A DNA stretch of 64,000 bases from Flaccisagitta enflata (GCA_965153355.1 OZ231126.1:112344001-112408000), one strand, 5' to 3'. Shown: positions 22,424 through 33,316, counted from the first letter of the stretch. The notes: a model not told the origin generated them from the letters alone. Translations and numbers: made by a program.

Positions 22424-23028
22424 TTAACCATAGCAAAAAAAAAAACGGAACAAAATGTTTTTCAAAGATTCAGATTCATCCAATGAAAAAAACATAGCAA
22501 AATCTGTGACCGTTTGAAAGCTCTGCGAAAGATCTTCAAAATGAGACCATGCTGGTTGTTCTGTATTTACTCGTTAAGAAATGACATAACAATAAAGAAG
22601 AGGTGGTCATAAATGTAAAAGTTGGAGTCGTGGAAGTTGTTCCTCTATGTTATTTGATAATTACAGTGGAAAAAAATAATAATTCAAACTTTCAAGTGGT
22701 TTTAAAGATTTTTTAATTTTCTTTCATTCTAGACCAATCCCAGATCTGTATCTCAAACGGTTTAAAAGTTACAGCTTGTCAAAGTTAACTACTTTTTTTT
22801 CAAAACCTTTTTATTCAATCGGACCGCTAATTAAATAGGACAATGTTTTCATTCATTCTTATGCTATTTCTAAACGGTTTAAGCTAGAATGACCAGCAAC
22901 GTCGCATATGAAAGATCTTTTGCAGAGCTTTCTAACGGTCATTAATTTTCTATAGTTAGAGGCTTCACTTTAGCAAAAAATCATCAAAACAAGTTGTTCC
23001 GTTTTTTTTTTGTGCTATTGTTAGATCC
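22424..23028. mobile_element. MITE of about 600 bp related to the one at 5095
   Basis: TAACCATAGCAAAAAA...ACGGAACAA at the left (22424-22455) and TTGTTCCGTTTTTT...GCTATTGTTA at the right (22997-23026) form inverted ends of about 30 bp. Inside, TTTCTAAACGGTTTAAGCTA and GAAAGATCTTTTGCAGAGCT (and their inverse near 22515-22545) resemble the inner block of 5095-5710. No clear target duplication. Confidence 0.55.
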
Positions 23029-23046
23029 GTTATTGCAACATGGAAC

Positions 23047-23049
<3 letters not shown>

Positions 23050-23113
<64 letters not shown>

Positions 23114-23117
23114 CTCT
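23050..23117. repeat. (CT)n array
   Basis: About 33 CT units. Confidence 0.95.
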
Positions 23118-23203
23118 TCTAGAAAAGAGATTTTATATAGTAGAAGTGGACATAGTCGGCATAGGCATCAGTTGCCCGATGATGAGACAAAAAAGGTTTG
23201 TAA

Positions 23204-23340
23204 CTATGGTCAGCGGTACCCGTGCCCTGCTTAAGTAGGTTGTGGATGAAGTTGAGGGGGGAGCAGGGCAGCAGCCCCGAAGGAGTCGATGATCTATGCT
23301 TTCACACATATGGGGAGTTTTCTCCTTCTTCTTCTCCTCC
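23204..23340 (+). repeat. Truncated GGGCAGCGGCCCC-family element
   Basis: Lead-in GGTCAGCGGTACCCGTGCCC, GTTGAGGGGGGAGCAGGG and GGGCAGCAGCCCCGAAGG, then TTTCACACATATGGGGAG and CTTCTTCTCC; matches 10580-10710 and is cut by the A-run element that follows. Confidence 0.7.
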
Positions 23341-23530
23341 GCTGCAAAAAAAAGCGAACACTTTGTTTTGCTAGCTTCTGCTTAACTATAGGCCTGAACC
23401 ATAGAAAATCCATAACTGTTTTGAAGCTCTGCAAAAAATCTTTCAAATGCGAGGTTGCTGGTCATGAGAAACATTGACAAACAAGAAGTTCGCTCTTTTT
23501 TTTTTTTTTTTTTGCCATAGTTAAGAAGTC
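23341..23530. mobile_element. Short MITE with GCGAAC ends
   Basis: GCAAAAAAAAGCGAACACTT (left) and AAGTTCGCTC followed by a T-run and GCC (right) are inverted. The inside GAAGCTCTGCAAAAAATCTT matches the inner part of 22424-23028. Confidence 0.5.
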
Positions 23531-23545
23531 ATCAAAAAATACTTT

Positions 23546-24068
23546 TTAGTCGTGAACATGTGACTCTACACCCTGCCATGTCGGTTGGTAGGTCAGCATA
23601 CCCATCCATCCGTCCACCACAGTCCTGAATTTGCAAATTTTTTTTAGACGCAGACACTACTCTACACCTTGCCATTTTGGTCGGTCTGTCCGTTTGTCAG
23701 TCAAAAATGTTTCTAAACTTGCGAACGGTTTTCACAATACTTCTCCCGCCTGAACAGAAAAAGATGTTTATTTTCTTAGTTGTTTTTAGTTGCAGACACG
23801 CAACTAGATAAGAGGCTTTGTCCATCCGTTGATCTATCCATTGGTTGGTCCATAGGTCCATATGTTGGTTGGTTGGTCCATCCGTCCTTCCATCGGTATG
23901 TCAATCTGTATGTGAGCCCGAGTCAAAAAGTGGGAAACAAGCGTTTTTAGAACCTTTTTGAGCAGGTGTCTGTGTTGGAAAGGGGGTTGGATGGGACGTT
24001 GGGTGTGGATGGGTGTTGGCCGCCTCTACCCACCTGTCCGATACGATATTGTGACCCCGCGTCACTTT
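23546..24068 (+). mobile_element. Three degraded HINE-type copies in tandem
   Basis: GTCGTGAACATGTGACTCTA (23548-23567, subfamily B start), GACGCAGACACTACTCTACA (23648-23667, B start) and TTAGTTGCAGACACGCAACT (23784-23803, subfamily C/E start), all in the same orientation. The third is the longest, with GTCC/GGTT core units, AGCCCGAGTCAAAAAGTGGG, GGGTTGGATGGGACG and a CCGCGTCAC end typical of subfamily E. Confidence 0.6.
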
Positions 24069-24655
24069 TTTTCTGTCATACTTTGTAACTCATTTTCGCT
24101 CCTCAACTACTTTTTATGCGTGATTTTGCTGTATATTTCTGTTGCTTTTCATGTTGTCAAATTGAAAAAAAAACACATATAAGGTGACATTTTTTATGAC
24201 ACTAAATTGGCTGATATACTGATTTTTAAACAATACAGCCCCTGCCCAGCCACAATACAGCCCTGCACACCCGCTTACTGCCTCTGCCTACCCACACCAC
24301 TGCACTGCACTTGCTAACCCGCCAGTGACTAGTTATTGGCCGTGTTTCTGGCTTTGGTTGTTTAAAACTGGAGTATGCACGGCAGAAAAAACTGTCACAT
24401 TCACCACTTTTACGGCATATTCAAGTTGTGCTTTAACTGCATATTTTAGGCATCAGATCATATATAACGTTAATGCAACTAAGATGGAATTGTTACATAA
24501 ATATTTCTGAGGCCAACTTACTTCATTATTCAAAATCTTAGAGCGGTTGTAGCGGAATCTGAGATAAAACATAATACCTATAATTTTGCTTTTTTACAGC
24601 GTTTTACAGCATATACCGTAACTAGTTGTCGACATCTAAAGATCAATTCTTTTCA
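24069..24655. other. No gene seen
   Basis: Contains a CAGCCCCTGCCCA-rich fragment of the short-element family at 24234-24358 (ends GGCCGTGTTTCTGGCTTTG); otherwise unique. Confidence 0.4.
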
Positions 24656-24882
24656 AACAAGGCTGCATACACGGCCACCCCATTCACGTGCAGGCGGGCA
24701 GGGGCTGTATTTGAGGTCACTTGATCATTTGGGTAGAAGCAGTGAGGCCAAAGACCGCAAAAACCCAAAAAAAATAAAGTGTGATGGATTGACGAGCAGA
24801 CAGACGGACGGATGGACGGAGGGACCAACGGACCAATGGACCGACAAAGCAGGGTGAAGAGTTGCGTAGCATGCAGCTAAAA
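24656..24882 (-). mobile_element. HINE-type element, subfamily A, diverged
   Basis: AACAAGGCTGCATACACGGC, GCGGGCAGGGGCTGTATTTG, TAAAGTGTGATGGATT, a GACGGACGG core, hairpin GTTGCGTAGCATGCAGC followed by CTAA. Confidence 0.75.
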
Positions 24883-25177
24883 GTGTCCCTAGACCAGTTA
24901 CACCAATTTTGAGTACGGATGAATCAATGCTGCAGTATATCAGAGAGAAATACTGAAAAAAAACAGTAAAAAATGCTGTTTTAAAGCATTTTTACAGCAT
25001 TTTTACAGCATTTTACAGCAATAATTCAAAATTCAGTCAGGAAATTTTTTGAGAATTTAGCATGAAGTGATAAAATAGGTATTCCCAATGCCCGTCCCAT
25101 TGGTTGTTTTTACCTCCTGTTGGTTATTGACAGCCTAAAGCCTCCAACTATGCGTGACCATCAAAAAACTTGAGGCA
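24883..25177. other. No gene seen
   Basis: Unique sequence with four TTTTACAGCATTT units at 24985-25020. Confidence 0.4.
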
Positions 25178-25401
25178 GCTATAAGAAATGTGTCCACACC
25201 TGAAGACATGGAATCACAAAAATACTCATAAATCCAGAATGCCTTGACGCAGGGACTTGAAATTTTAGGGTTAAACGCAGAATTTGATGCTCTTTCAGAC
25301 CGTACCCTGCGCAAACTTCATTAGTTTCTTATGACAGGTCTCAATACTAGGAATCACAGCGTGACACAAGCGTGACAGGGTGTGGACACATTTCTTATAG
25401 C
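25178..25401. mobile_element. MITE, 224 bp, with perfect 23-bp inverted ends
   Basis: GCTATAAGAAATGTGTCCAC...C (25178-25200) is exactly inverted at 25379-25401. The inside contains another near-inverted pair (TTGACGCAGGGACTTG and CGTACCCTGCGCAAAC). No target duplication is obvious, so the superfamily is open. Confidence 0.7.
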
Positions 25402-26105
25402 ACATTGAAAATTTTATATTTCTGGATTGATACATGGCAAAGTCACGAAATTTAGCATGAACACTCTTATATGTCTTCACTAAAGGGGCATAATAGAAAA
25501 AGTTGAAAAAATCAAGGAAATATGATGTTTTTTTATCAATAATTGTAATTTTTCCCAAAAATCGCCAAATATAGTACTTTTAAAAAAATTTAAAAATTGT
25601 TATTTTTCTATTATGAACAAGGACCTGTCAACGAAAGATTTTGACTTCTCAAAACCATAACCAGGACCAATGAAAACGTCCCATCTCTTCATATCACATT
25701 AAGTTTTTTGTCTAATTTTACAGTGATGATAGTCAGCGGGACCCAAATAGGACATATAGAAAATGGTCAAATCAGCCCTTTTTTGGGTCCCAAATCTTAA
25801 TGATATGTTGACACTGAAGAAAGTAGGTTGTTACCAGAGTGCTACCTGATGTCCCTGACCACCTAGGGACACTTTTCTCAAAAAAGAAATTGAGAAAGGA
25901 TACTTTATATGTCATCTTATAAGGGTATTTCCTTGGCCCGGCGAAACTCGAATCTTACCATTACTATCACCTAAAATTTTTGATGATCGGGCCATATCAA
26001 CATGCCCAAATTAGAGTCAAAAGTCAAAAAACGATGTATCGGGCTGGCTGTATTTTCGTTGGGTTTTGCAATATTGTGCAGAGAGGCTCTGTCCAGAAAT
26101 CTATT
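25402..26105. other. No gene seen
   Basis: Unique AT-rich sequence; minus-strand frames near 25295-25558 overlap the MITE and are not supported. Confidence 0.4.
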
Positions 26106-26312
26106 AACAAGTGACGTGGGGTCACAGTATAATTGCGGATAGGTGGGCAGGGGCATCCTACCCCATCCATACCCCATCCCTCTCTCACAAACACAAAAAA
26201 AACATCAAAAACGCTCATTTTTGCACTTTTTGACTCGAGTCCACGGACCAACCGACCGACCGACCATCAGACAGACAAAGCCTCTTATAGAGTTGCGTGT
26301 CCGCAACTGAAA
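26106..26312 (-). mobile_element. HINE-type element, subfamily E
   Basis: Begins AACAAGTGACGTGGGGTCAC, has GGATAGGTGGGCAGGGGCAT, CTTTTTGACTCGAGTCCACG, an ACCGACCGACC core and ends in hairpin GTTGCGTGTCCGCAAC followed by CTGA. Both arms carry the T/A change relative to GTCGCG/CGCGAC, so pairing is kept. Confidence 0.8.
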
Positions 26313-26318
26313 AGTCTG

Positions 26319-26505
26319 GATATAATGTCATCGTGGACGGGTGGGCAGGGGTATGCAACCCTGTGCCACATCCCCTTCCACACAAGCACACAACCGAGTA
26401 ACTTAACTCATGGCTATTGCGCACTTTCACAATTTTTTACTCGATCATCACAGACAGACGGATGGACCAACAGACTGATGGAAAGTTGCGAGTACGTGGC
26501 TATGA
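26319..26505 (-). mobile_element. HINE-type element, subfamily E, degraded second copy
   Basis: ATAATGTCATCGTGGACGGG, GGGTGGGCAGGGGTATGC, TTTTTACTCGATCATCAC, GACAGACGGATGG, then a worn hairpin GTTGCGAGTACGTGGC. It directly follows the previous copy. Confidence 0.55.
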
Positions 26506-26576
26506 ACGAGGAGGGATACCAGACCAATGCCTTATAGATGAGCATGGGTAGTATTGCAGGAGGACAGGGGCTTCTT

Positions 26577-26610
26577 TTTTTTCCCTGTTTCTTTCCGTCT
26601 TTCTTTCTTC

Positions 26611-26653
<43 letters not shown>

Positions 26654-26655
26654 TC
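26577..26655. repeat. (CTTT)n array
   Basis: About 18 units. Confidence 0.95.
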
Positions 26656-26697
26656 AATTTGATCAAAATTGGCTTTACTGTGCAAGGGGGCTAGTAA

Positions 26698-26779
26698 ATT
26701 GAGTTGTACTCGTAACCAAGTAACCAAACAATCGAGAGGGAAAGACTGAGAAAGAAAGAAAGAAAGAAAGAAAGAAAAA

Positions 26780-26810
<31 letters not shown>

Positions 26811-26971
26811 GAAATGTCCAATGGTTTCGAAAATTTCTGTTTTTATTTCATTAAAAACAACTATATGTGATACCCATGTGAATACTTTTTTTCCATCATT
26901 ATCACTCCATATTCCATATTGAGTTGTACTCGTAACCAAGTAACCAAACAATCAAGAGGGAAAGACTGATC
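26698..26971. repeat. Direct duplication bordering a (GAAA)n array
   Basis: TTGAGTTGTACTCGTAACCA and the next 32 bases to AAAGACTGA occur at 26698-26750 and again at 26920-26971 with one or two differences; each is followed by GAAA units (26751-26810, and a short run from 26972). Confidence 0.85.
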
Positions 26972-27029
26972 AAAGAAAGAAAAAAAGAAAGAACGCATCG
27001 CGTTGCCATCGCTGGTCTTTGTTTGCATG

Positions 27030-27039
27030 TGTGTGTATG

Positions 27040-27117
<78 letters not shown>

Positions 27118-27176
27118 TGCGTGTGTGTGTTTGTGCGTGTGTGTGTTTTTGTGTGTGTGCTTATGCGTGTGTGTTT
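27030..27176. repeat. (GT)n array
   Basis: Pure GT to 27114, then GTGTTTGTGC-type units. Confidence 0.95.
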
Positions 27177-27263
27177 GAGTGGATGGAAAAGCAAAGAGAA
27201 AAAGTTTCGATATAGGTCCGCTAACTGCAAATCTAAAAGATTTTGAAATCTGAGTGTCAGAAG

Positions 27264-27266
<3 letters not shown>

Positions 27267-27327
<61 letters not shown>
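27267..27327. repeat. (CT)n array
   Basis: About 30 CT units. Confidence 0.95.
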
Positions 27328-27331
<4 letters not shown>

Positions 27332-27436
27332 CGGGCACAATAGACTCCTCAGAAGTAAGCCACATGAGAATGTATTCCCAACCTCAATCCTACACGTTAC
27401 GGCCCCGTTGGCAACGGCGCGACCTTTGGAGGCTGA

Positions 27437-27438
27437 CG

Positions 27439-27469
<31 letters not shown>

Positions 27470-27482
27470 AAACAACAAAAAA
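27437..27482. repeat. (AAC)n array
   Basis: About 15 AAC units ending in AAAAACAACAAAAAA. The frame that leaves it (to 27585) reads FNVEVPDFAVFLPRV, unrecognised. Confidence 0.9.
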
Positions 27483-27854
27483 GTTTAATGTTGAGGTCCC
27501 TGATTTTGCTGTTTTTCTTCCTAGAGTTTCTATTTTGAAACAGGAACTGAAGGAATGTTTTGATAAAAGTTCGCGCAAATATTAAGGGATGCCACTCTCG
27601 CGAATCTAGCGTGCGACAACTTGGCTTTTAGATTTCTTCTTAGCCCGATGGCAGCTCGGCTCCGGGTCTAGATGCCAGCTGTTTCTAAGAGTATCCCAAC
27701 GATGTGACATTTTTCTGATTTATCAGAGACACTAGGTGGGTGCGATTACCCGGCCAAATTGATTAACAATCCGGAATACTTCCTTTGAATTTTTTTTATT
27801 TTTCAAGCATAGGGTTACTATTATTGAGCCTGTGAACTGCTTTCCTTTGCTCTG

Positions 27855-27997
27855 ATTGGCTGAGAGAGAATCAGAATCAGGATGTATGATTGGCTGGAAG
27901 AGCCACTCACAAATCATTGAAGGCCACGGCCAAACGCGCTTCCTGACGTTCGTTGACGTTGTTAATTAGAATACCGAAGTTAGATTACTATATTTTA
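27855..27997 (+). promoter_or_regulatory. Promoter-like cluster: two CCAAT boxes, two TGACGTT motifs, TATA-like element
   Basis: ATTGG (inverted CCAAT) in the context GATTGGCTG occurs at 27855-27859 and 27889-27893. TGACGTT occurs twice 10 bp apart at 27944-27950 and 27954-27960. TATATTTTA lies at 27989-27997. The first ATG in good context follows at 28059. This spacing is that of an animal core promoter; no transcript start can be read from sequence. Confidence 0.4.
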
Positions 27998-28058
27998 ACA
28001 AACAATCTTCGCCAGTCAGAGCGAGTGTTCAACTGTTTCAAAATCGCCAACTACCGTA

Positions 28059-28184
28059 ATGGCCCCGGCAGCAACGAAGAATCAGCTGACCGCGATGAAC
28101 GACAGAACGAAGACAACATGCTCAGCCCTGGGAACTGTTTCTCTACCGTCAAACGTCAGCGTATGTGATGTATGCCTGGGATAG
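28059..28184 (+). CDS. Candidate first coding exon or 41-aa ORF, unknown product
   Basis: ATG at 28059, 62 bp after a TATA-like element. It reads MAPAATKNQLTAMNDRTKTT and on to a TAG at 28182. GTATGT at 28161 (after ...SNVS) could be a splice donor, which would make the coding part 28059-28160. The stretch is more GC-rich and codon-like than its surroundings. I do not recognise the peptide. The donor phase (0) does not agree with the next candidate exon (needs phase 2), so the model is incomplete or wrong. Confidence 0.3.
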   Translation: MAPAATKNQLTAMNDRTKTTCSALGTVSLPSNVSVCDVCLG

Positions 28185-28339
28185 ACATACCGTCACGTTT
28201 CTCAGAAGAAAAAAAAACGACGCTCAAAGCAAGGTTGGGCAAAGCAGCTCTTTCCTCGTAACTCTCGACCTCTGCGTTCTGTCCCCAGCTCTTGTCAGGA
28301 ATATTTTTCTTAAAGGTGCGTCTTCGTGATTCTTACAGA

Positions 28340-28515
28340 AAAAACAAAGCCGGATATGCGGCATGACAATTGTGGACAGTTGAGCAGGGCCGGGGTGGTA
28401 ATGCAAAACCCGCTCGTAATTCATAAATGTGAGGGACCGACGGACAAATTACAAACCTACAGACTGACACGGCCTTGTAAGGTGGAGTCACTTGTCCGAC
28501 GAGGCGATGACTAAA
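28340..28515 (-). mobile_element. HINE-type element, subfamily B, diverged
   Basis: AAACAAAGCCGGATATGCGG, GTGGACAGTTGAGCAGGGCC, GGGACCGACGGAC core and CTTGTAAGGTGGAGTCACTTGTCCGACG; hairpin worn. Confidence 0.6.
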
Positions 28516-28803
28516 GAGTGAACCTGGTCTACTTTTATTGGAGGACCTCGCCTATATTTTATCTATCCTTACTATTTCTGTGCAAGAAATCAAACAACTT
28601 AATGTAGAGTCAAGTTAAGGGGTAGGCTTGAGTTTTGGGGGTATGGCGGAGTTGAGGGGTAGGGTTGAGTTGAGGGGTAGGGTGTATGTGTGTGTGTGCA
28701 CGTGTTGGGTGTTATTGTATGCCTCTGACTACCCGTCCCGCGTTACTAAATGCAAGAATACACAGTTGTTCCCGATTTAATTTCCTCCTGCTTTCTTCTC
28801 CAG

Positions 28804-28901
28804 ATCACGACTGACGGATACGCGTTATAAGGAGGAAATAACAGGAACATGGAAATCGAAAACCTCCTATAAAGACAAGCCAAATTGTGAACTACAACGA
28901 G
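28804..28901 (+). CDS. Candidate internal exon, 98 bp
   Basis: A strong acceptor (CCTGCTTTCTTCTCCAG ending 28803) and a strong donor (CGAG/GTAAGATT at 28902) bound a stretch open in exactly one frame (entry phase 2, exit phase 1) reading SRLTDTRYKEEITGTWKSKT and on to CELQR. The other two frames stop at once. No family recognised. Neighbouring candidate exons are at 28059 and 31821. Confidence 0.4.
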
Positions 28902-28928
28902 GTAAGATTAAACAAATGTAGTGACACA

Positions 28929-29135
28929 TTTTTAGTCGCGTGCTACGCGACACTACACCCCGCTTTGTCTGTCCGTCCGTCGGTCCATCCGTCTGTCGGT
29001 CCATCACACTTTACTTTTTTGTTTTTTTTTTTACGGTTTTTGGCCTAACGGCTCCTGCCTAAATGATATGGTGACCTTAATTATGGCCCCTGCCCACCCG
29101 CGCGCGACTGGGGTAGCCGTGTATCCGGCCTTGTT
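28929..29135 (+). mobile_element. HINE-type element, subfamily A (reverse reading)
   Basis: TTTTTAGTCGCGTGCTACGCGAC hairpin intact, CCCCGCTTTGTCTGTCCG, a GTCCGTCGGTCC core, TCACACTTTACTTTTTTG, and GTAGCCGTGTATCCGGCCTTGTT. A clean copy. Confidence 0.9.
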
Positions 29136-30680
29136 CAAAAAGAACATGTATTTGAATTGAGGCTTGATATGCTCTTATTTTCCATAGAACGTAGTACTTG
29201 TGATATATATATATGATTGTATTAGTGCGTTGTCTTAAACAGTTGTTTTAACAAAAAAAATTATTATGTTAAGAGTAAAATAGGAGTTATATAAAGTCAT
29301 AAACATCTTATGACATTATAAATGATAATTAAAAATTGTTTTGATTTTACTTGAATTTCAAATAAAGATTTTTTTTTAAATCCTGGTCTCTGAATTTTTT
29401 TTTGCTAATATAATTCCTTTTTTTTATAGAATAAGAAATAAATGATTTTTCTTTAAAAACTGCCTAAAAAGAAACTAATCGTCAGGTTTTGTTACCCATT
29501 TAATCTTACAAGGACCAGTAGAATTTTTCTAGGGTAGGATGTCCTCAATTTTTTGCAGATTTTTAGCTGAAACATTTTTAGCTGTATACCTAATATTTTT
29601 ATGGTTTGTTAAGTTTTGAAAAATGAATTGTTAAAACTTGAATTGATAATATTAATATAGAATGTTGTCCTAATATTGTCCTAATTAGTTCATATTTGTA
29701 TAGATAATGAGAATAAATAATTCATAAGTTATTATCAAAATTATTACTAAAGCCATAAAAATTATTATCAAAACTAGTTACTAAAGTTATTGAAGGTATT
29801 ATTAAAGTTTTCCTTAAATTTAAGGCTGGGACTGGGGCTGAGGCTGGTCCTTGAAATATTACTAATTTTTTTGCAAAATTTCTGATTCATATCCATGTGA
29901 TTTTCATCCTTACATAGATTTAGAGCTATTTTTTTAAAGAGATAAGTTTAGAAATATAACTGCAAATAAGAATGCTAAGGCTCACTTTAAGAATCCTTGT
30001 TCTTATACAAAAGAAAGTGTCTATTACAAAAATCGAGTCAATGAGAACATCAAGATTGAAAAGAGATTAGGGGTAGGCTTGAATCTAGGGGAATATTTGA
30101 GCTTAGGGGCAGGGTAGAGCTTAGATTACAGATGTGACACGGTCCCTCCGTCCATCAATCACACTCATGTCGGATAATGAAAAAAACCTGCGCACAATGG
30201 ATGCTGTGGTTGCTGAGCCGGATCAACAATTCAACATGGCGCGGGACCCTAAGCTTATTAAATAATTTTGCCGGGTTTAGAGTGCCAATCATTTTTTAAA
30301 GAATTTTTGAATGACACAAAACTTAATCACCAAAAATCTGTTATCATTAGCTACAGAGCCAAGCTATATTCATTTTAAAATGTAAAATACAAAATGTAAA
30401 AATATTATATTTTCAAGGATAAACAGTTTCGTACCATTGATAAAAAAAAAAAGCAGAAATAGCAGAGTATGAAATCATTTATCTACTTCAAATTTACGTA
30501 GTTGCTTCAAAAATTATTGCAATATCATGAAATTTTACATGTGAAATTTGCAGATCATGATCTTTCTAGATCTTTTTTCAGAAATTAAAAAAAGTTACTA
30601 GAAGCAGAGATATGTCGTTTTAGAATACCTCAAAACGCGTGAAACACCCTGTTATTGCATTTTTGTCATTGTCTCTACAG
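29136..30680. other. AT-rich stretch, no gene seen
   Basis: Long AT-rich unique DNA with short inverted and direct words (ATTATTA) only. If the candidate exons at 28804 and 31821 belong together, this would be intron. CATTGTCTCTACAG at 30667-30680 is acceptor-like. Confidence 0.45.
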
Positions 30681-30736
30681 CCTCGCGACTGGATGGTGAA
30701 TGGGCCGCGCATCCTCACTGAAGACACAAATACATA

Positions 30737-31319
30737 CAGTACTTTCCGAGCAAACCCGGCTAAAACTGGAGGATTAAATTTTGTTACTTTAATTTCATTT
30801 CCCAAATTTATATTTTTTACATTTTTGGCTGTGAAAAAAAATAACTCGTGAAATCAAAGTGCATGAAGACATCAGAATTGAGTGTTCTAACCCAGACCAT
30901 TGGATTTGGCAGAAAATTTTACCTATCCTAGACTACAAGAACAGCTCAGTCAGACAACTATTTAAGATTTTATGGCCATTTAAAGTTTTTAAGGACAATT
31001 GTCCTAAATTATTTTGAGACAATTGTCCTTAAAAACTTGAAATGGCTATAAAATCTGAAATAATTATCTGATTGAGCTGTTCTTGTAGTCTAAGATAGGT
31101 AAAATTTTCTGCCAAATCCAATGGTCTGGGTTAGAACACTCAATTCTGATGTCTTCATGCACTTTGATTTCACGAGTTATTTTTTTTGACAGCCAAATAT
31201 ATTCAAGGAATTAAGTATCTTTTAATTAAGTTAGATACAAAAAATTAAGTTTGGTAAATGAAATTAAAGTAACAAAAATTAATCCTCCAGTTTTAGCCGG
31301 GTTTGCTTGGAAGGTACTG
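30737..31319. mobile_element. Full-length hairpin MITE, 583 bp, TA duplication
   Basis: CAGTACTTTCCGAGCAAACC at the left and its inverse GGTTTGCTTGGAAGGTACTG at the right are the ends of arms that stay complementary almost to the centre near 31010 (AAGGACAATTGTCCT on one side, GACAATTGTCCTT on the other). TA stands at both borders (30735-30736 and 31320-31321). CAGT ends and TA point to Tc1/mariner-type mobilisation. No ORF of its own. A second, more diverged copy is at 33517. Confidence 0.85.
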
Positions 31320-31369
31320 TAGGAAGCGGATATCTCCAACTGGACAAGGCGATCCCGACAGCAAGGAAG

Positions 31370-31474
<105 letters not shown>

Positions 31475-31820
31475 TAAGTAAGAGCGAGGAAAGAGTGGTA
31501 GATGGACCGGTAGGGTAGGGTAGGGTGAAAGATAGTAAGATGGACAGAAAGGTAGAAAGACAGGCAAACGGAAAAACGCGAGGTGATATATATTGCTACA
31601 TAATTTTTTTTTCTTGAATGTCAAGAGAAAAAAAAATGAGGAAAAACGGTGAAACCCTACTCACTCATTGACATAGTTAATGGTCCGTCGGTCGGTTATT
31701 GTTGCAACCCCAAGGGGACCGCCCCTGACGTTGCCATTTTCAGCAGGAACAATGTTATTTTTTGTAACGAAAACACATGTCTGTCTGGTTATCTGACCAT
31801 TTTTTTCCCTGTTTCTTAAG

Positions 31821-31958
31821 GAGCACCAAATGACGGGAGACTGTCTATGGCATCGCAGTCCGTCGCCTCTCAGCCGGCAATCATTGAGCGTTCAACGTTT
31901 GGAGGAGGAAGATGAGGATGAGCGCTTTCCTGACTACAAACATTCAGACTCGCCCTGA
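31821..31958 (+). CDS. Candidate terminal exon with acidic tail
   Basis: After a pyrimidine-rich acceptor (TTTTTTCCCTGTTTCTTAAG) one frame reads EHQMTGDCLWHRSPSPLSRQ and continues through LEEEDEDERFPDYKHSDSP to TGA at 31956. Ser/Pro-rich followed by an acidic block is a common disordered C-terminus; no family is recognised. In the phase left by the exon at 28804 another frame (starting GAPNDGRLSM) is open for about 31 codons, so the joining is undecided and an exon may be missing between. Confidence 0.35.
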   Translation, partial: EHQMTGDCLWHRSPSPLSRQSLSVQRLEEEDEDERFPDYKHSDSP

Positions 31959-32100
31959 CATGAAATTTGGAATTCTCAGCTGAATCTTTCACTGCGTCCT
32001 AAACATTCATCTTTTATGCATCAGTTCCAGCGCATATTACGCAGCATGCAAATACTGTTAAATCCCGCTCTAACGCATTTTAAGGGACCAACAATTTTTT
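31959..32100. other. No gene seen
   Basis: Unique; no AATAAA close after the candidate terminal exon. Confidence 0.35.
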
Positions 32101-32312
32101 TTTGGGCCTAGGGGTGGGGATTAGAGCCTGGAGGTTGGGATTTGGGCCTCAAGACTGCGATTTGGGCCTTGAGACTCGGATATAAGCCCCGATGCTGAGA
32201 TATGGGCCTCGAGGCCGGGGGGAGGGGGAGTACGTAGGAGAAGAAGGAGAAGGAGAAAATCCCCCATATGTGTGAAAGCAAAGGTGATCGACCCCTTCGG
32301 GGCCGCTGCCCT
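32101..32312 (-). repeat. Truncated GGGCAGCGGCCCC-family element
   Basis: GAGGTTGGGATTTGGGCCTC minisatellite units (32105-32212), GGAGAAGGAGAAAATCCCCC, ATATGTGTGAAAGCAAAGG and CCTTCGGGGCCGCTGCCC (32295-32312). It corresponds to one arm of the palindrome at 10637-11030. Confidence 0.75.
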
Positions 32313-32548
32313 AAAAGCAGGATTCAAACCTATTTTTCATGATGTAATTAAAACTTTGCCGTTGATTGAGCAAAATTGTTTCTCTTCCATCGAGTTTGAT
32401 TGATGTTAAATCGCAATTTTGTCCTGTGTTGTTAAAAAATGTTCTTGATTTAAAAGCTAACAAGCACTTGCGATTTTATGTTGTGCTATAACAAGATTTT
32501 ATTTTTAACATGATTAAACATGATTTAAAGAAGATTTCAAGTTATTTT

Positions 32549-32696
32549 CAGGTGCGAACACACGACTACACCTTGCCCTGTCAGCCGGTCCGTCTGTCGG
32601 TGCGTCGGTCTGTCACATTTTTGAATTGCGAGCGGTTTTTGCATTACTGCTCCTGCCCAACCATCCGCAACTGGATTGCCGTGTTTCCGGCCTTGT
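32549..32696 (+). mobile_element. HINE-type element, subfamily B (reverse reading)
   Basis: TGCGAACACACGACTACACC, CCGGTCCGTCTGTCGG core, CACATTTTTGAATTGCGAGC, GGATTGCCGTGTTTCCGGCC. Confidence 0.75.
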
Positions 32697-33309
32697 TTTT
32701 TAAAACTTTAGATTTCTTCTTAGCATTTGGGAGCGGATAGGAGGGCAGAGGCACTCAAATACACTATTTTTTTATAAGAACCTAGTTTATATGAACATCA
32801 AGGCTTCAAATAGTCTGAAATTAAGAACATCTTAAGAACATATGAAGGCTTCTTTGTGAAAAAAAATTTTGCTAATAGTAATGTTTAAGAAATATTATAT
32901 AAAACATTAAAATTTTAGTATATTTACAACAAAATTTTGTTGTCTTAAAAATGAATACCCTAAAAATATCTTTTGATTTTGTTATTTAGTATCTATTTTA
33001 GTAATTATTGATAACATATGTTAAATGATATTAAATGATAGTACATTATGAGATTTCCATTAGTTAACAAAGTATTAAAGCAAAAAACATTTTTAAAATG
33101 TTAATGACTTAATTTAGCCTTAAAAAAAAATAAAGCCTACAAAAAAAGGACGTTCTCATAAAAAAAAAGTGTAAATAAGTTCTCGATATCTGCAACAATG
33201 TTACCCCTTGTCACTAGTTTTGTCGGGATTTATCTCTCATTTTGTCTTTAACCTCGCTGTCAACCTCGCTCTCTGCTCTCTTTCTCACTCCAGTGATGAG
33301 TTCATTTGA
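32697..33309. other. No gene seen
   Basis: AT-rich unique sequence. Confidence 0.4.
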
Positions 33310-33316
33310 GAGCTTT

